Shown here one piece after another: positions 44,448 through 55,951 of a DNA stretch of 64,000 nt. The translations under genes and the position numbers were made by a program. The DNA is from Trichoplax adhaerens. Lineage: Eukaryota; Placozoa; Uniplacotomia; Trichoplacea; Trichoplacidae. How positions within the stretch are numbered: the first letter of the stretch is position 1; each line of letters opens with the position of its first letter. The notes under the pieces were generated by a model. The model did not search any database, was not told the origin of the DNA, and saw only the letters and a list, made by a program, of their open reading frames with translations. The DNA lies in contig NW_002060957.1 of assembly GCF_000150275.1 (NCBI RefSeq), forward strand, positions 1,135,512-1,199,511, read 5' to 3'.

Positions 44448-46499
44448 TCAGGTGGTTACGCGTAACTGGTTCCAATTTCGGCATAACAGTAGCATATGCA
44501 TAAATTCTTTATGACCTGGCCAGATTTCAGTCGATTGATATCTTTGGCTAGGATTAGCGGACAAATGATCAGGAGTGCAAGAGATTGGAATACACAGTAC
44601 ATCTCGTGCTAATCGAGCTAAAGTAGGAAATCGTTTTTCGTTGTTTTTCCACCACAAAAGAGGATCTGCAGCTACATCTCTGACGACGGTTGCCGTGCAA
44701 AATTGACTTACTTCGTCATCTTGGGAACTATTATCGTCTTCTATTTCTGTATTCAGTAATCTGCTAAGCACAGAAGCTGATTGCGTTGATTCTTTTGCTT
44801 CATATCTGTATAAATCAGTCAAGAGTTGTCGTATAGCATTGCAATCTAGCGTTGATTCATTATTTGGAAATCTTGGATCGACTAACTTAGCTAATTTAAC
44901 TACATCATATTCGACGACATTTTTACACTCGCTTAATCTGATAGCCATCATATTAGCAATATATCTAATTTGTTTAGGTATTGAATTTGTTCTCTCATTA
45001 TTAGTTACTTTCTCACAATGTTGCAATAATAATTTAAACGCACTCGGTATTAAGCTCAAGTTGATGGTATGGGTTTCGCCTTCTACTGTTGCTAAATTGA
45101 CAGCTTTCTCAAGAAAATTGCATACAGCAGTGAGTAATTCCCATTCATCCTGTGTTAAAGCGTAGTTAATCAAATCTAGCTCTTCTGTGTTACACATGCT
45201 ATCAAAAATTGGACGTAACTTGATGGCTTGGTTAATCATATTAAATATATCTTGCCAATTGGAATCAAGATCGCAACACTGTGGTAATTGGGTACCTTGA
45301 TCGTAACTAAATTCAACGACTAATTTTGTAAAACAGTTCTTCCTTGATGCGATATGACTAACGGATAGGATAAAAAAATGAATTTTTTGAATTTGATGTT
45401 GGATAATGTGGAATCCTTCTTTTACAGCGGGTTGTATTGCATGGATCAGGCATGGAATATGCCAATCATCATCACCCGATAATTGCTTAATGCTACATTC
45501 TTGAAATATTAAATTTTGCAGCAAATGCAATGAATTTCTCATATTTACTTCGGATTCACTGGTTATGGAAACAATTTTCCTTTTAATCCCCCACTGGCAT
45601 ATTTGACGATAAATAATATCGCATAAGACTTGATCGTAAGTGTTTGAGTAAAGAGCAGGAGAATGTGCAACATGAAGTAATAAACGTTTGAGTATCCATT
45701 GATCATTAATCCAGTTAGCTGAAATTGTAATTGAACCTTTTGGAACAGAGCGTGAAGAACAATCAATCGATAGAGCAATCTTGGATGTTACTGTACGTAT
45801 CGATGTTTTGGCTATGCGGCATAAAATGCTAAAATAATCACTAATATAGTTCTGAATTGTGGTTCTATCTGGAGGTACATAGTAAGGTTGCAGTCTGTGT
45901 AACATTTCTGTAAATTTTCTATTTTCAACATCACTAAGAGGGATGATACCATGGATCATCCAAGCTCCGATCGATTCTACAATATCATTATTGAACGATT
46001 GCTTGGTATGGCTTACATCATATCTCTTGTTTTTGATTTTAATTTCAGTTTTAGTTGATTTTTCGATGGTAGGCAATGGAGTCGACTTGTCCTTAATAGG
46101 CGATAGATCAAACTCTTCTTTAATGGATAGCTGAGGTAAATTTCCTTCAGTAGGAGACTGAGTTAACATTTTCTTGATCGGAGATCGAGCTAAATTTTTC
46201 GTAATAGGAGATTCAGTTAAACTTTCCTGAACATTGGATTCGGCTTCATTTTGTCGTACTGGTATTTCAAAATCATTTTCTTCCCAAAGATGCTTTTTAA
46301 CGTGCTTTAAAAGAGTACTTGTTCCAGAGGGATTTCTATACGATGCACTGCAACCAGGGACATGGCAAAAGGCATTGATAACCTTTCCATTGATATCTTC
46401 TACAGTGGTAAAATATTGCCATACTATACTTGTGCGACTTCGTTTTCTACTATTTATATGTGAAATATCAGCACTAACTGATAACATTTCATTATTCAT
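44448..46499 (-). CDS. BED zinc-finger, hAT transposase-derived protein (ZBED-like)
   Basis: 683 aa in one exon, ATG to stop. Residues 25-70 form a BED finger (VWQYF, C45-x4-C50, H66-x3-H70). Residues about 95-150 are a linker with repeated SPIK/SPIT motifs and a SIKEEF stretch, possible proline-directed phosphorylation and SUMO sites. A hAT RNase-H-like core follows: first acidic residue in IALSIDCSSRSV, then ITSESEVNM where active hAT transposases usually have T-D-N, and the C/H motif in WHIPCLIHAIQP. The C-terminal hAT dimerisation region has DPLLWWKNNEKRFPTLARLA and SANPSQRYQSTE, where active elements usually read SER-FS. No terminal inverted repeats were seen. An intact frame with altered catalytic and signature residues suggests domestication, as for animal ZBED genes; a recently dead element is the alternative. 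Confidence 0.88.
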   Translation of the reverse strand: MNNEMLSVSADISHINSRKRSRTSIVWQYFTTVEDINGKVINAFCHVPGCSASYRNPSGTSTLLKHVKKHLWEENDFEIPVRQNEAESNVQESLTESPITKNLARSPIKKMLTQSPTEGNLPQLSIKEEFDLSPIKDKSTPLPTIEKSTKTEIKIKNKRYDVSHTKQSFNNDIVESIGAWMIHGIIPLSDVENRKFTEMLHRLQPYYVPPDRTTIQNYISDYFSILCRIAKTSIRTVTSKIALSIDCSSRSVPKGSITISANWINDQWILKRLLLHVAHSPALYSNTYDQVLCDIIYRQICQWGIKRKIVSITSESEVNMRNSLHLLQNLIFQECSIKQLSGDDDWHIPCLIHAIQPAVKEGFHIIQHQIQKIHFFILSVSHIASRKNCFTKLVVEFSYDQGTQLPQCCDLDSNWQDIFNMINQAIKLRPIFDSMCNTEELDLINYALTQDEWELLTAVCNFLEKAVNLATVEGETHTINLSLIPSAFKLLLQHCEKVTNNERTNSIPKQIRYIANMMAIRLSECKNVVEYDVVKLAKLVDPRFPNNESTLDCNAIRQLLTDLYRYEAKESTQSASVLSRLLNTEIEDDNSSQDDEVSQFCTATVVRDVAADPLLWWKNNEKRFPTLARLARDVLCIPISCTPDHLSANPSQRYQSTEIWPGHKEFMHMLLLCRNWNQLRVTT

Positions 46500-49400
46500 C
46501 GTAATAATTCCTCAGTTCTTACTTTAATGCAGCAATGAAAAGTCAGAATAGAAGCATTTCAATTAAGTAAGGACTTTAAGTTGGATTACTAATTTCCAGC
46601 TTATTCTTGTTGTGATGCAAGTTAGTGCAGAATGATGTCAATAATCTCACTATCAATATTATCAGCTTGATTATACACATGAAAGCTGGTCCAAGTTCAT
46701 TGATAGAATTTATATGCTAGTTAGAAAATTATTTGGACGTCATGTTATGAAAATACTTCAAAAAGAACTGAATTGTAAGCTATGTTTCCTTAAATGAAAA
46801 CTTATCAGCAAAATTCATTGCATAGGCACAAAATGATTCTTGCTTTTTATCATCATTCGATTTGATGATTGTAACCGCAATAAACGTGCCTATACTAGAT
46901 TTATATATTGGTTGAGCACGAAATAATTAACTGGAACCATGCTGGAACTAATACCTGCATTTTATTAGTGATTACTACCATCAAAGCCTCTAGTGATTAG
47001 TCTTACTGATTAATAAAATACTCTAAGAATTTGCACGATTGTAGTAGGGAGGATCAAGTAACTACTGTGCAATATGCATGTAAGTATTAATGCAAACTCT
47101 AAGCCTAAGAGACAATACTACCATATGTCGACTTTTAATAAAATCTTAAATCATGATCTATACCAATTAATAATTATTAATTAGCTGGTTAGCATAATCG
47201 GCCGCAAAGTTGCTGATTACTCTCTATGAAAGCATTCGGTTTGCTTCTAACCTGCTAACATATTTGCTGATTTACCTGGAACCAATTAGCGTAAATAGTA
47301 GCAAAATAGTAATGCACCGATAGTTACAGTATAATCATATAATTAACCGATCTTTTTAAGCTTCAATACTTGCGTTATGATTATGCCAGTTTGGACCATG
47401 ACAGGTAGTTCTGACAGTTTAAGTAGTCTTTAAAACTTTAAATTTAATAGCGACTTCCAGAGCAAGAATACGGCACTTATAGATAGATGCCAGTTAGCTG
47501 TGAATTACAAGCATAGTTAATTATATGATTATGATCGGTGCCTTATTCTATCAGTGTACTTATAGAATACGCGTATAGATCATTGACGGCATCAATTTAC
47601 GTATACAGTAAAAATTGCAGAATGTTCTTGCACAGACATTTTTAGCTTGATTGCAAGCTACATGCTTCAGTATAAAATGATGCGGTAGTGATATTTTATC
47701 ACCGTACGGAAATGGACCTTATTTGGATTCAGCTCCGAATCTTCAATTTGCATGCTGGTAGGAATCTTAAATGTATAGACCACTTTGTTTATGGCCTATA
47801 CATTTAGTCCACTTACTCATTCGTAGGTAATTTCGATACTTTATGCCCATCTACGGATAAGATCTTAATCAAATTTGATTTCAAACCCAATCAATTTACT
47901 TATTCATGGACAATCCCGATAATCTAAGTTCTCATTTTAGACAAGATCGCAATTAGATCTTTTAACCAGTCTTTTCTGGAAATGTACAATTCAAATAGCT
48001 CTAAATTACAGTAAGTGGTGAATAGTGTGGTTCAATATGATAAAATCCTGTTTACAGAACGAAATGAGGATGAGGAAGGGGAACATTAACATACAAATAT
48101 TTTATGACTACTTGTCTCTAATATCAATTAACTTTAACAATAAATTTAATTCAATGATCTAATCATTCCAAATTCTACGGAATCCGTAGTACACACATCA
48201 GAGCAATAGGTATTTGTGAGAGTTGATACAAAAAATTCCGTATGTTATTTATATTGATGATACAGTACAGGTATACATCTGGATTATGAAAATGTGACAG
48301 ATAATTTGAATGCGATGATTCGTAATTAGGAGAAGCAAAGAAGCTTAAAAACTACCTTCTATGTAATATCGATTGCAGCAAGTTAAAGGCAACATTAGCT
48401 GATGAGAAAGTGTACCATTGGAAATTACAAAGCAGCATAAGTAATTATTGATAGAGATATAAGTAGGGATATAATGTAGCATGACAGATACCGCTATTTC
48501 GAAGCAATCGCGAAAAAAATCTACAACTTAGCAATTTTAATCTATAAAATTTAATTAGATGCAATAGCTACGATTAATTAATTTTTGTCTTGGTACAGTT
48601 TCTGGAACTAAATATTGATTAGTTGAAATTAGTCTCCCCTCATGCTCAATAAATGTCCTTTCTTAAACAGCAATTAATCATACAAATTGGGCTAATGTGA
48701 TTATAGTCTACTTCTCTATGTATATAATTTCTCTTCTCGTATTGCTTATGTGCCTATTCAATAATCTATCTATTTTTTTGGTAATATATATATGATGGGT
48801 AGTTGTAGTGATTGATTGGAAAATTTTGAAAAGAAAATTTCGTCATAATTTCATTCCGCCTAGTAGTTTTGATTGCTTCTATCTTTCGATAATGTCAGCA
48901 GATAGAGAAAAAGCTATAGACATTTTATTCATATTTTATCACATCTATTAAAATACGCTCAGCTACTCATTAGGCTTATTACGTTATAAATTGTAGATGC
49001 TTTACACAACTATAATATTTTATGTCATTACTTCAGTGTTAGCAATGAAAGTCCTTTAGTCTAATGCAGTTCATTTACCATTAGATTCATAACCTGATAA
49101 CAGTTGATGCTGCATAAGGTAGCTAGATATATCTGCAGTTTTCGAAAGAAAGAAACTTTAGTTAACAATACATTCAATTTCAATAACAGCAAATTACTTG
49201 TCATAAGAAACTTCATCAGTTTGTAATCTGCGTAGGAGTTAATTAAATATATTGCATAGCAGATCACATAAATAATATCAAGGCATCTCATTCATATTAT
49301 AACAGTATTTTTCCACAATATACAGTACAAACAGATTGTTAAAGCAAATATTATCTAGTTATCTTCATAGTCATAACATAAATATCTTCTGTTTTAATTT

Positions 49401-51000
49401 TTTCCCTATAGGTGACTAATATCAGTGCAATAAAATTTATTAAATCATTGATAAAATCTTTACGGTGTTCCTGGATATTCTCTGTATTATAGGTTAACAT
49501 CTGCTGCCTTACTTAAACAAATTAAAGATGCATGCATGCATTGCTAATGGAAAAATTTTGTCAGATATGTTTAATTGATACCATTTTACATAATTTATTA
49601 AACAATTAATGATATAATTATTTCATCATTATAATACAGAATGTATATTATATCAGAATTGTGCACACTGAACCATCGGTAAATGTATCTACTACCTTTG
49701 GCTCTATTATCAAAGAAAAGCTTGAAAATATTACGCTCCTAATCTTCGAAACAATAACAATATTTTCCATGTTATAATTAAATAGATTTTACAGTAGTGG
49801 TAAATTTCATCCGGTATCTTGTTTACTGTAAACAATATTCTACTAGCTAACGTGACTGTAGAGATATTGGTCATAACAGTATCCGTGTATTTATAATTGA
49901 ACAATGACAAATTCTGGATTTCTTCCAGATACATTTATATATAATTTAATCCATTTAATCAAGAAAACGTTCTCATCTAATACTTGCTTTAGTGCTCTCT
50001 AATTTTATGTTACAAGCTTACTTTGCAGATGAGAAAATGAAAGAAAAATTAAAATGAATTACTACAAACTTATGCTATCAAGCATTCAATTAAATATATA
50101 CATTTTGTTAGCTTCTTTTTAGATACCATTTAAAAGCAATATAACTTTTACTATCTTTACTAATTTTACTCGTAAATAATGTAGTGTACAAATTATTAAT
50201 TAGTGTATTCAAGTAAATTATTTATGGTAATTTAATTTACTCCATATATCTTAAATACAAATATGCATACATGATTAAAAAATTACCTTTTAGTAGGTTG
50301 TTTTATTACTTACTTGTGTTGTTTATGCCATGTAGGTGTTACATCATCATCATTTACGAAGTTTTGCATTGGTTTATTGATGAATCATCGATTACATAAT
50401 TAGTCAATAGTAACATGAATTAAAAGAGATGGCAATTAAAATTACATGAGAAATCTTACGCTTTCTAGTAGGCTAATGTGAACGAGACAGTAGTGATGTT
50501 AGGCTAACGCAATTTCATTGGCAACTATCGATTTCAATCATGCAGAATAACAATGTTGAAATTTGATCTTTTTCTAGTCTTGACAGATATCCATTTTTGC
50601 TCTGGAGTAGAACATTAACGATCTCCAGTCAAGAAACAAATAGCGAAGGATATTTTCTAGCTGTACCTGATGTAATCATTCTGTTGTATTTAAGCATCTA
50701 ATTTGTATTTACTTATTGGATCTACCAAGGGATGTTTAATACCTCGTATAAATTTGCATGTCTTACTCATCACTAATCAATGTTGTCCATAATCTACGGC
50801 ATAGGAAAACAATTCAAATGGAATACGTTCATGGCACCTTATAAAGCTCCTTATCCTACTTTCTAAGGCCAAATTGATATTGATAAAATGAAATAAATTA
50901 GCGAAATGTATTTTTTTACCAAAGAATTTTATCTAGCTATTTGTAATAGTGGAATTGACTGATTTAGCCGCTACAAAGTACGATGGTTTGGTGTATAATT
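46500..51000. other. Gene-free interval, left part
   Basis: AT-rich sequence with no recognised exon, RNA gene or obvious repeat array. The hAT-derived gene starts at its left edge, so a promoter should lie just right of 46500. Short open frames (for example near 49061-49291) are within chance expectation for such sequence. Confidence 0.5.
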
Positions 51001-54000
51001 GAAATTTTTCACAAAGATATAAAATACTAGATCTTGTCCGCTATTTCTACTACCACATATTACCTGACCATACATTATATAGTGAACTATCTAGACTAAT
51101 ATTTCTTGCAATTTAAAATATTATATAGTAAAAAGAGGAATAGCGATATGAGCGATTTATGTGCTCAGTTATCAAAGAATAAATTGATAGTTTTATTTTT
51201 TTCCTTTATAGAAATTGTCACTAATAAAGAATTTAATTGCAAAATACGACGGTATTTTTGGTTTATATGCAATCATTCTACTAGAATAAATAATACCCTC
51301 ATTATAATGTGGATTAACATAGCTTCTTTTTATATGTACTGGTATGACGGCTTATATTAAATTGCAACAAATTCAAATAAATTGATTATAGTTAACAGGG
51401 TTAATTAATCTTAAATTATTGATATTTATTGAATTGATTCAAAACATATGCTGAATAGATGTAGAGAATACTTATTAATTATTACTATTGATATTAGTGA
51501 AGCATATTATTATTCTCGTTTTACAACGCGTCTTATAGATAGTGACCTTTGAAATATGACGATTGATATCAAAGATCAATGGCTATATAATAAGCTAATC
51601 ACTAATTATCAGTATTGTTTAGTAATATTAAATAACAACTATCAGTTTTTGAAATTTTGAACAACAACTATTGGATCTTTACGTTTGATGTCTAGTAGAT
51701 TGAAATAGAATCAGTAATCAATATCATTCATTACTAATATTCACTCTTTTCTCTAAATGATTCTGACTAGTTAGCAATGGAAAACCCTATATGGCTAACA
51801 AAGTTACTGAAATATGATTGTGTCGTCGAGCATTATTAGTTAAAAGCGAAAATAAACTACTATTTTAATAATAGTTATTCATAGATATCAATTGCCTGAT
51901 TTGTTGATTAACCCTCTATCGGTATTAATTAATTCTCTCCTTTTCATATCTTTGTTGGCCATTTATTTGCCAATTTTATTCTTTGAGATATTATCAGAAA
52001 CCTTTATTTGTTTACTTGAACTCAGCCTTGTGCTCCTATTACATTAAATGACATGACAATAACTTCTATCTTGATTTATTTCTTTGCTTTTTTTTATCAT
52101 CATATTATTTACAGTTAACTGATATTTGCCAGACGGTAATATTTCTTGCATAGATAATAAGTGTGCACGTAAAATACGATATCTCAAATATTTTATAGCC
52201 GTATATTTATACTCTTCAATAAAAAATATGCGTTCTGGTTATAAGTTAGCATAATACAGTTGATAACTTAATTATTTCACAATAGGAAGAAATAACTGGA
52301 TCGGAATAATTCTCGTAAACTTGTCTGCTAATGTCTGCTAATGTTCATTTGATCATGGCATGTCTTTTATTTCGAAAACAATAGTTAGCCTTGAACCAGT
52401 CTACTAGAGGTCAAACTATCGTGAGATTTGAATAGGTTACTTAGCTGTATAATGTTATAGAAAGGTAGAATTTTCAAAGTGAGTTTATAATTGCTTAGGT
52501 GTATTCCATAACCGACAGAACATCAGAAATTGGCTTCTGCTTTCTTTACATACTTTATTAAAGATATTTATGTACTGTTAATAGAAGTAGCAAAATAAAT
52601 ATTCAATCCGACCCAATTTTATGATATATAGTTGGTTGCGATGTCATAACCAATGAAGCGAACATGTTTATAGTTTCATTTTGCCAAACTAGACCCATCC
52701 ATTCGCCATCTGCTGAATACATAAATGCTGGTACGCAAATTATACATTAGTATATATCGATAAAATAGGTTTGATGGAATTGAATGGCTTTACATATAAG
52801 ATATGAGTGTTCATTTAGTATAGTAGAATTAATAGATCCAGTTTTGATAGCTATTGGAATTCATAACTGGTTTATTCTATCGTTTCTAAGTAATGAAAGA
52901 TATCGCATTGAAAGAGTCTGTGCTTGAGACATGTATTCTCCTTAAAGTCGATTTTAATCAAGTATTGATTATAACGGCTGCTAATGGAGTAAACTGGTGA
53001 TATGGATCACAGCCAATGCGGATAGGGATACATAATATCAAGAGTTATCTTGAAGACCCCTTTCTTCTCACTATGGCGGTCTAGTGAATAATTACTGCTT
53101 CCATTACAGTACGGTAGTATTGTTTAGTAAAGGTAATTTTATTTGTTTTAATGAAAGGATGTCTAGCTATTCTGTAGACCATAGATTGTCGTATATGTCA
53201 TATTCGCATGATAATAAATTGCACACTCTATTGATTTTATTTAGGCTTGACGAGTCAATTGGTAAGTATTCGATTTGAAAGACTTTTGCTAACTAATTAG
53301 CGATACTGTATATATGCTTTATCATCATTAAGCCATCCTTTGAAATGTTCAATTAGAATTGATTGAAAGCATTTCCACACCGCAGTGTGCTAGCCTGGTG
53401 CCTAATGATAGAAGACAGTTTCTATGATACTGCGTACACTATACGTTTTTCGTTCCGTCTTTTAATTAATCCAAAGTATGCTGACTCCTGTTTAAATTCC
53501 TTACATTCATATAGTACCAATGGCATTAAGATAAAATTCATCGAGAAATACAGTACTATGGCAAAAGAGCAACTGCAAGATTCAGGTGGTGACTCTATCA
53601 CACGTTCTGTATAATATTAGGTTATGAGTAGGATCAATATACGAGTACAGTGTACAGATATAGTTGACTACCGTAGTGACGTGATTTAGTGAATCATTTA
53701 TGAGTATTCCTTAGTTGGCCATTTATGGCAGCAACATCATGACGTATCAGCTAACTTCAGCATTTTTGGAATGGACTTGATGATGCCACTGTCTAATTAT
53801 ACACTTTTGCAGTCATTTTGCATGTCGTTGAGAAAGTACCCATGGGTATTCGATAAATACAGTATAATTAATTTATTCATTTTATATAATGAATGAATTA
53901 CCGTATAGTATACAGCAGAAGTCAAAAGTCTACTTCTAAGTTGATAAATGGAGGGTAGCAACCTCGAATGAAAGTTATGATTGGAGAATCTATCTATGAA

Positions 54001-54720
54001 TTCACGTCGTTGACTACAGTAATATTAATTTGCATTTTGCAACAAGCTCCTTGATACAGACGTACGCTCATGCAGACTTTTTCGCTTTATCGTATCATCT
54101 ATACACCAGCTGTGAAAAACACTTTGTGGCCAACGATACCAAATCGTAATCAACTGGAATGCTAAAGACAAGTCTAACCCTAAGCCTAAATTATACTGCT
54201 GATTATTGCATTTAAATTGGAGAGAATTTAGATACGGGAATAACCTGATTACAGTTGGATGAGCACGGCCATGTTGTAGAAATAATGTGGCGAAAATTAA
54301 TTCAGCTCAGTAGAGATCTCTGATACACTACAACTTCCCAGTAGGTGTACTAATAACTAAAGTGTTTCAATAACTAATGGATTGCTATTCTACTGGATGA
54401 TGTACCTCTAAGGAGACAATTGGGGAGAAGAGTATAAACTCAAGCCCTTTATCGTGAATATTAAATATATTATTGTAACCCTAAAGTTAACTGATTAAAC
54501 AGTACTGCTTGTTGTGCAAGTGGGGAGAAAATTGGGGAAAATGGAATGGCATGCTTCAAGTCAAGTTGATTTAGCTAAGCGCTGTTTGCAAGTCTGCAGT
54601 ACATATTCTACAGTAAGAGAACGAACTAACATCGATTCATGCCAATTTCAACTATCCAATCTATTACAGCCGTTGAGAGCATGAATGTTGAAGTACAGTA
54701 CAGTACAGCAAATCAGCTGC
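51001..54720. other. Gene-free interval, right part
   Basis: Continues the AT-rich desert. Several open frames of 60-85 codons occur, none with recognisable protein features. Could contain distal regulatory elements of the Sp factor downstream, but nothing in the sequence proves this. Confidence 0.45.
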
Positions 54721-55172
54721 ATCTATCGCCATGTTGAGGTTTCTGCATGCAGACTTGGCTAATGGAATGCCAATCTGAGTATGCTACTGTAAAAGCATTC
54801 TGTAACTAATCGTATATAAATCGTGAATTTTGCTGTAATAAGTAGATTGTCAGATAGTCAGATAGTCCTTGGTAGTTAGGCGAACCTAACTTCTGTAATA
54901 AAGTGAAATTTGCAAGAAACTGTAGTTCCTGATTTATTGTTTTGAAGATCACTTTATCACATTTTTGGGGCTGCACTACAGCTACTAACACGAACTGTGA
55001 TCGTGCTTGGTGCTCTGAAGATGACTGCAAACGACAGCCAGTTGATGGCCTATCTATCGCCATGTTGAGGTTTCTACATGCAGACTTGGCTAATGGAATG
55101 CCAACCTGAGTATGCTACTAACACGAACTGTGCTTTGAAGATGACTGCAAACGACAGCCAGTTGATAGCCTA
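54721..55172. repeat. Interleaved direct duplications
   Basis: A 68-base block (ATCTATCGCCATGTTGAGGT to GAGTATGCTACT) occurs at 54721-54788 and 55052-55119 with two substitutions. A second block (GCTACTAACACGAACTGTG to CAGTTGATGGCCTA) occurs at 54981-55051 and 55114-55172, the second copy lacking about 12 bases. The order is X-Y-X-Y, so a unit of about 330 bp was duplicated and the second copy lost internal sequence. Followed by a GTACAGTGTACAG cluster at 55206-55250. Confidence 0.88.
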
Positions 55173-55650
55173 TACTGTGTCTAGTGTCTACGGTATGTTA
55201 TTGTTGTACAGTGTACAGTGTACAGACTACAGTATAGTACTGTACAACATGGTACTGTAATTGGGCTGATGGCAAATGTGTAAAACGAATGTCGCCTTTA
55301 GCCTCGATGCGCCAAATACCGCCTTAGCGTACGACATCTGTTTTACTTCAGTCTACTATACGGGGTATGGGTGTACGCTATGTTATCCGGCTTTGGAGGC
55401 ATGACGAGAGAAATGACGAAACGTCTTGTCTGCCTCTATGAGACATCGCGTACGCTCCACAAACTAAATTAGTCTACTATTGAAGAAGGCTGTCAAGCGG
55501 CAGATCGACTTGGACTAAAACAAGGGGCAAACTGGCACTGTGTCCAACACGCATGTCCATTTTCACGCTGACTGGTTGAGTCAACAAAGGTAGTCATTGA
55601 TCGGTGAAGTCCAGCCTCTTGACTGTCTATCAAATCAATTCAACGTATCC

Positions 55651-55708
55651 ATTGGTTGATAGCAATGACGTCAGGCATCATCTGCCATCTGTCAACGTAT
55701 TCGATTGG
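55651..55708. promoter_or_regulatory. CRE and inverted CCAAT boxes upstream of the Sp factor
   Basis: TGACGTCA at 55666-55673 lies 286 bases before the proposed start codon, between ATTGG (inverted CCAAT) words at 55651-55655 and 55704-55708. CRE plus NF-Y sites at this distance are a common animal promoter arrangement. Sequence match is certain, use as a promoter is inferred. Confidence 0.45.
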
Positions 55709-55951
55709 TCCAAGTGTTGGCGAGAAGAAGTATCGTAACGCTTATCAGATCGATTGCATATTTTAGTCACTTCCCCTTGTCTATAGGATCATTTGGAACT
55801 TTTTCTAAGCTTTTATAGTTTTTCCAACCCCCAATTTATTGTTTGCAAGGTTGGAGGAGAAAAAAAAAGGAGGTTAAATCCGTCACAACAAGATTCCTCT
55901 TTTCTTATTCATACTCATCTTGAGTTACAAAGAGTTTATTACTATCCGTTC

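Noticed and set aside
44839-46527. Plus-strand frames of 63-108 codons
   Set aside because: Antisense shadows of the hAT-derived gene.
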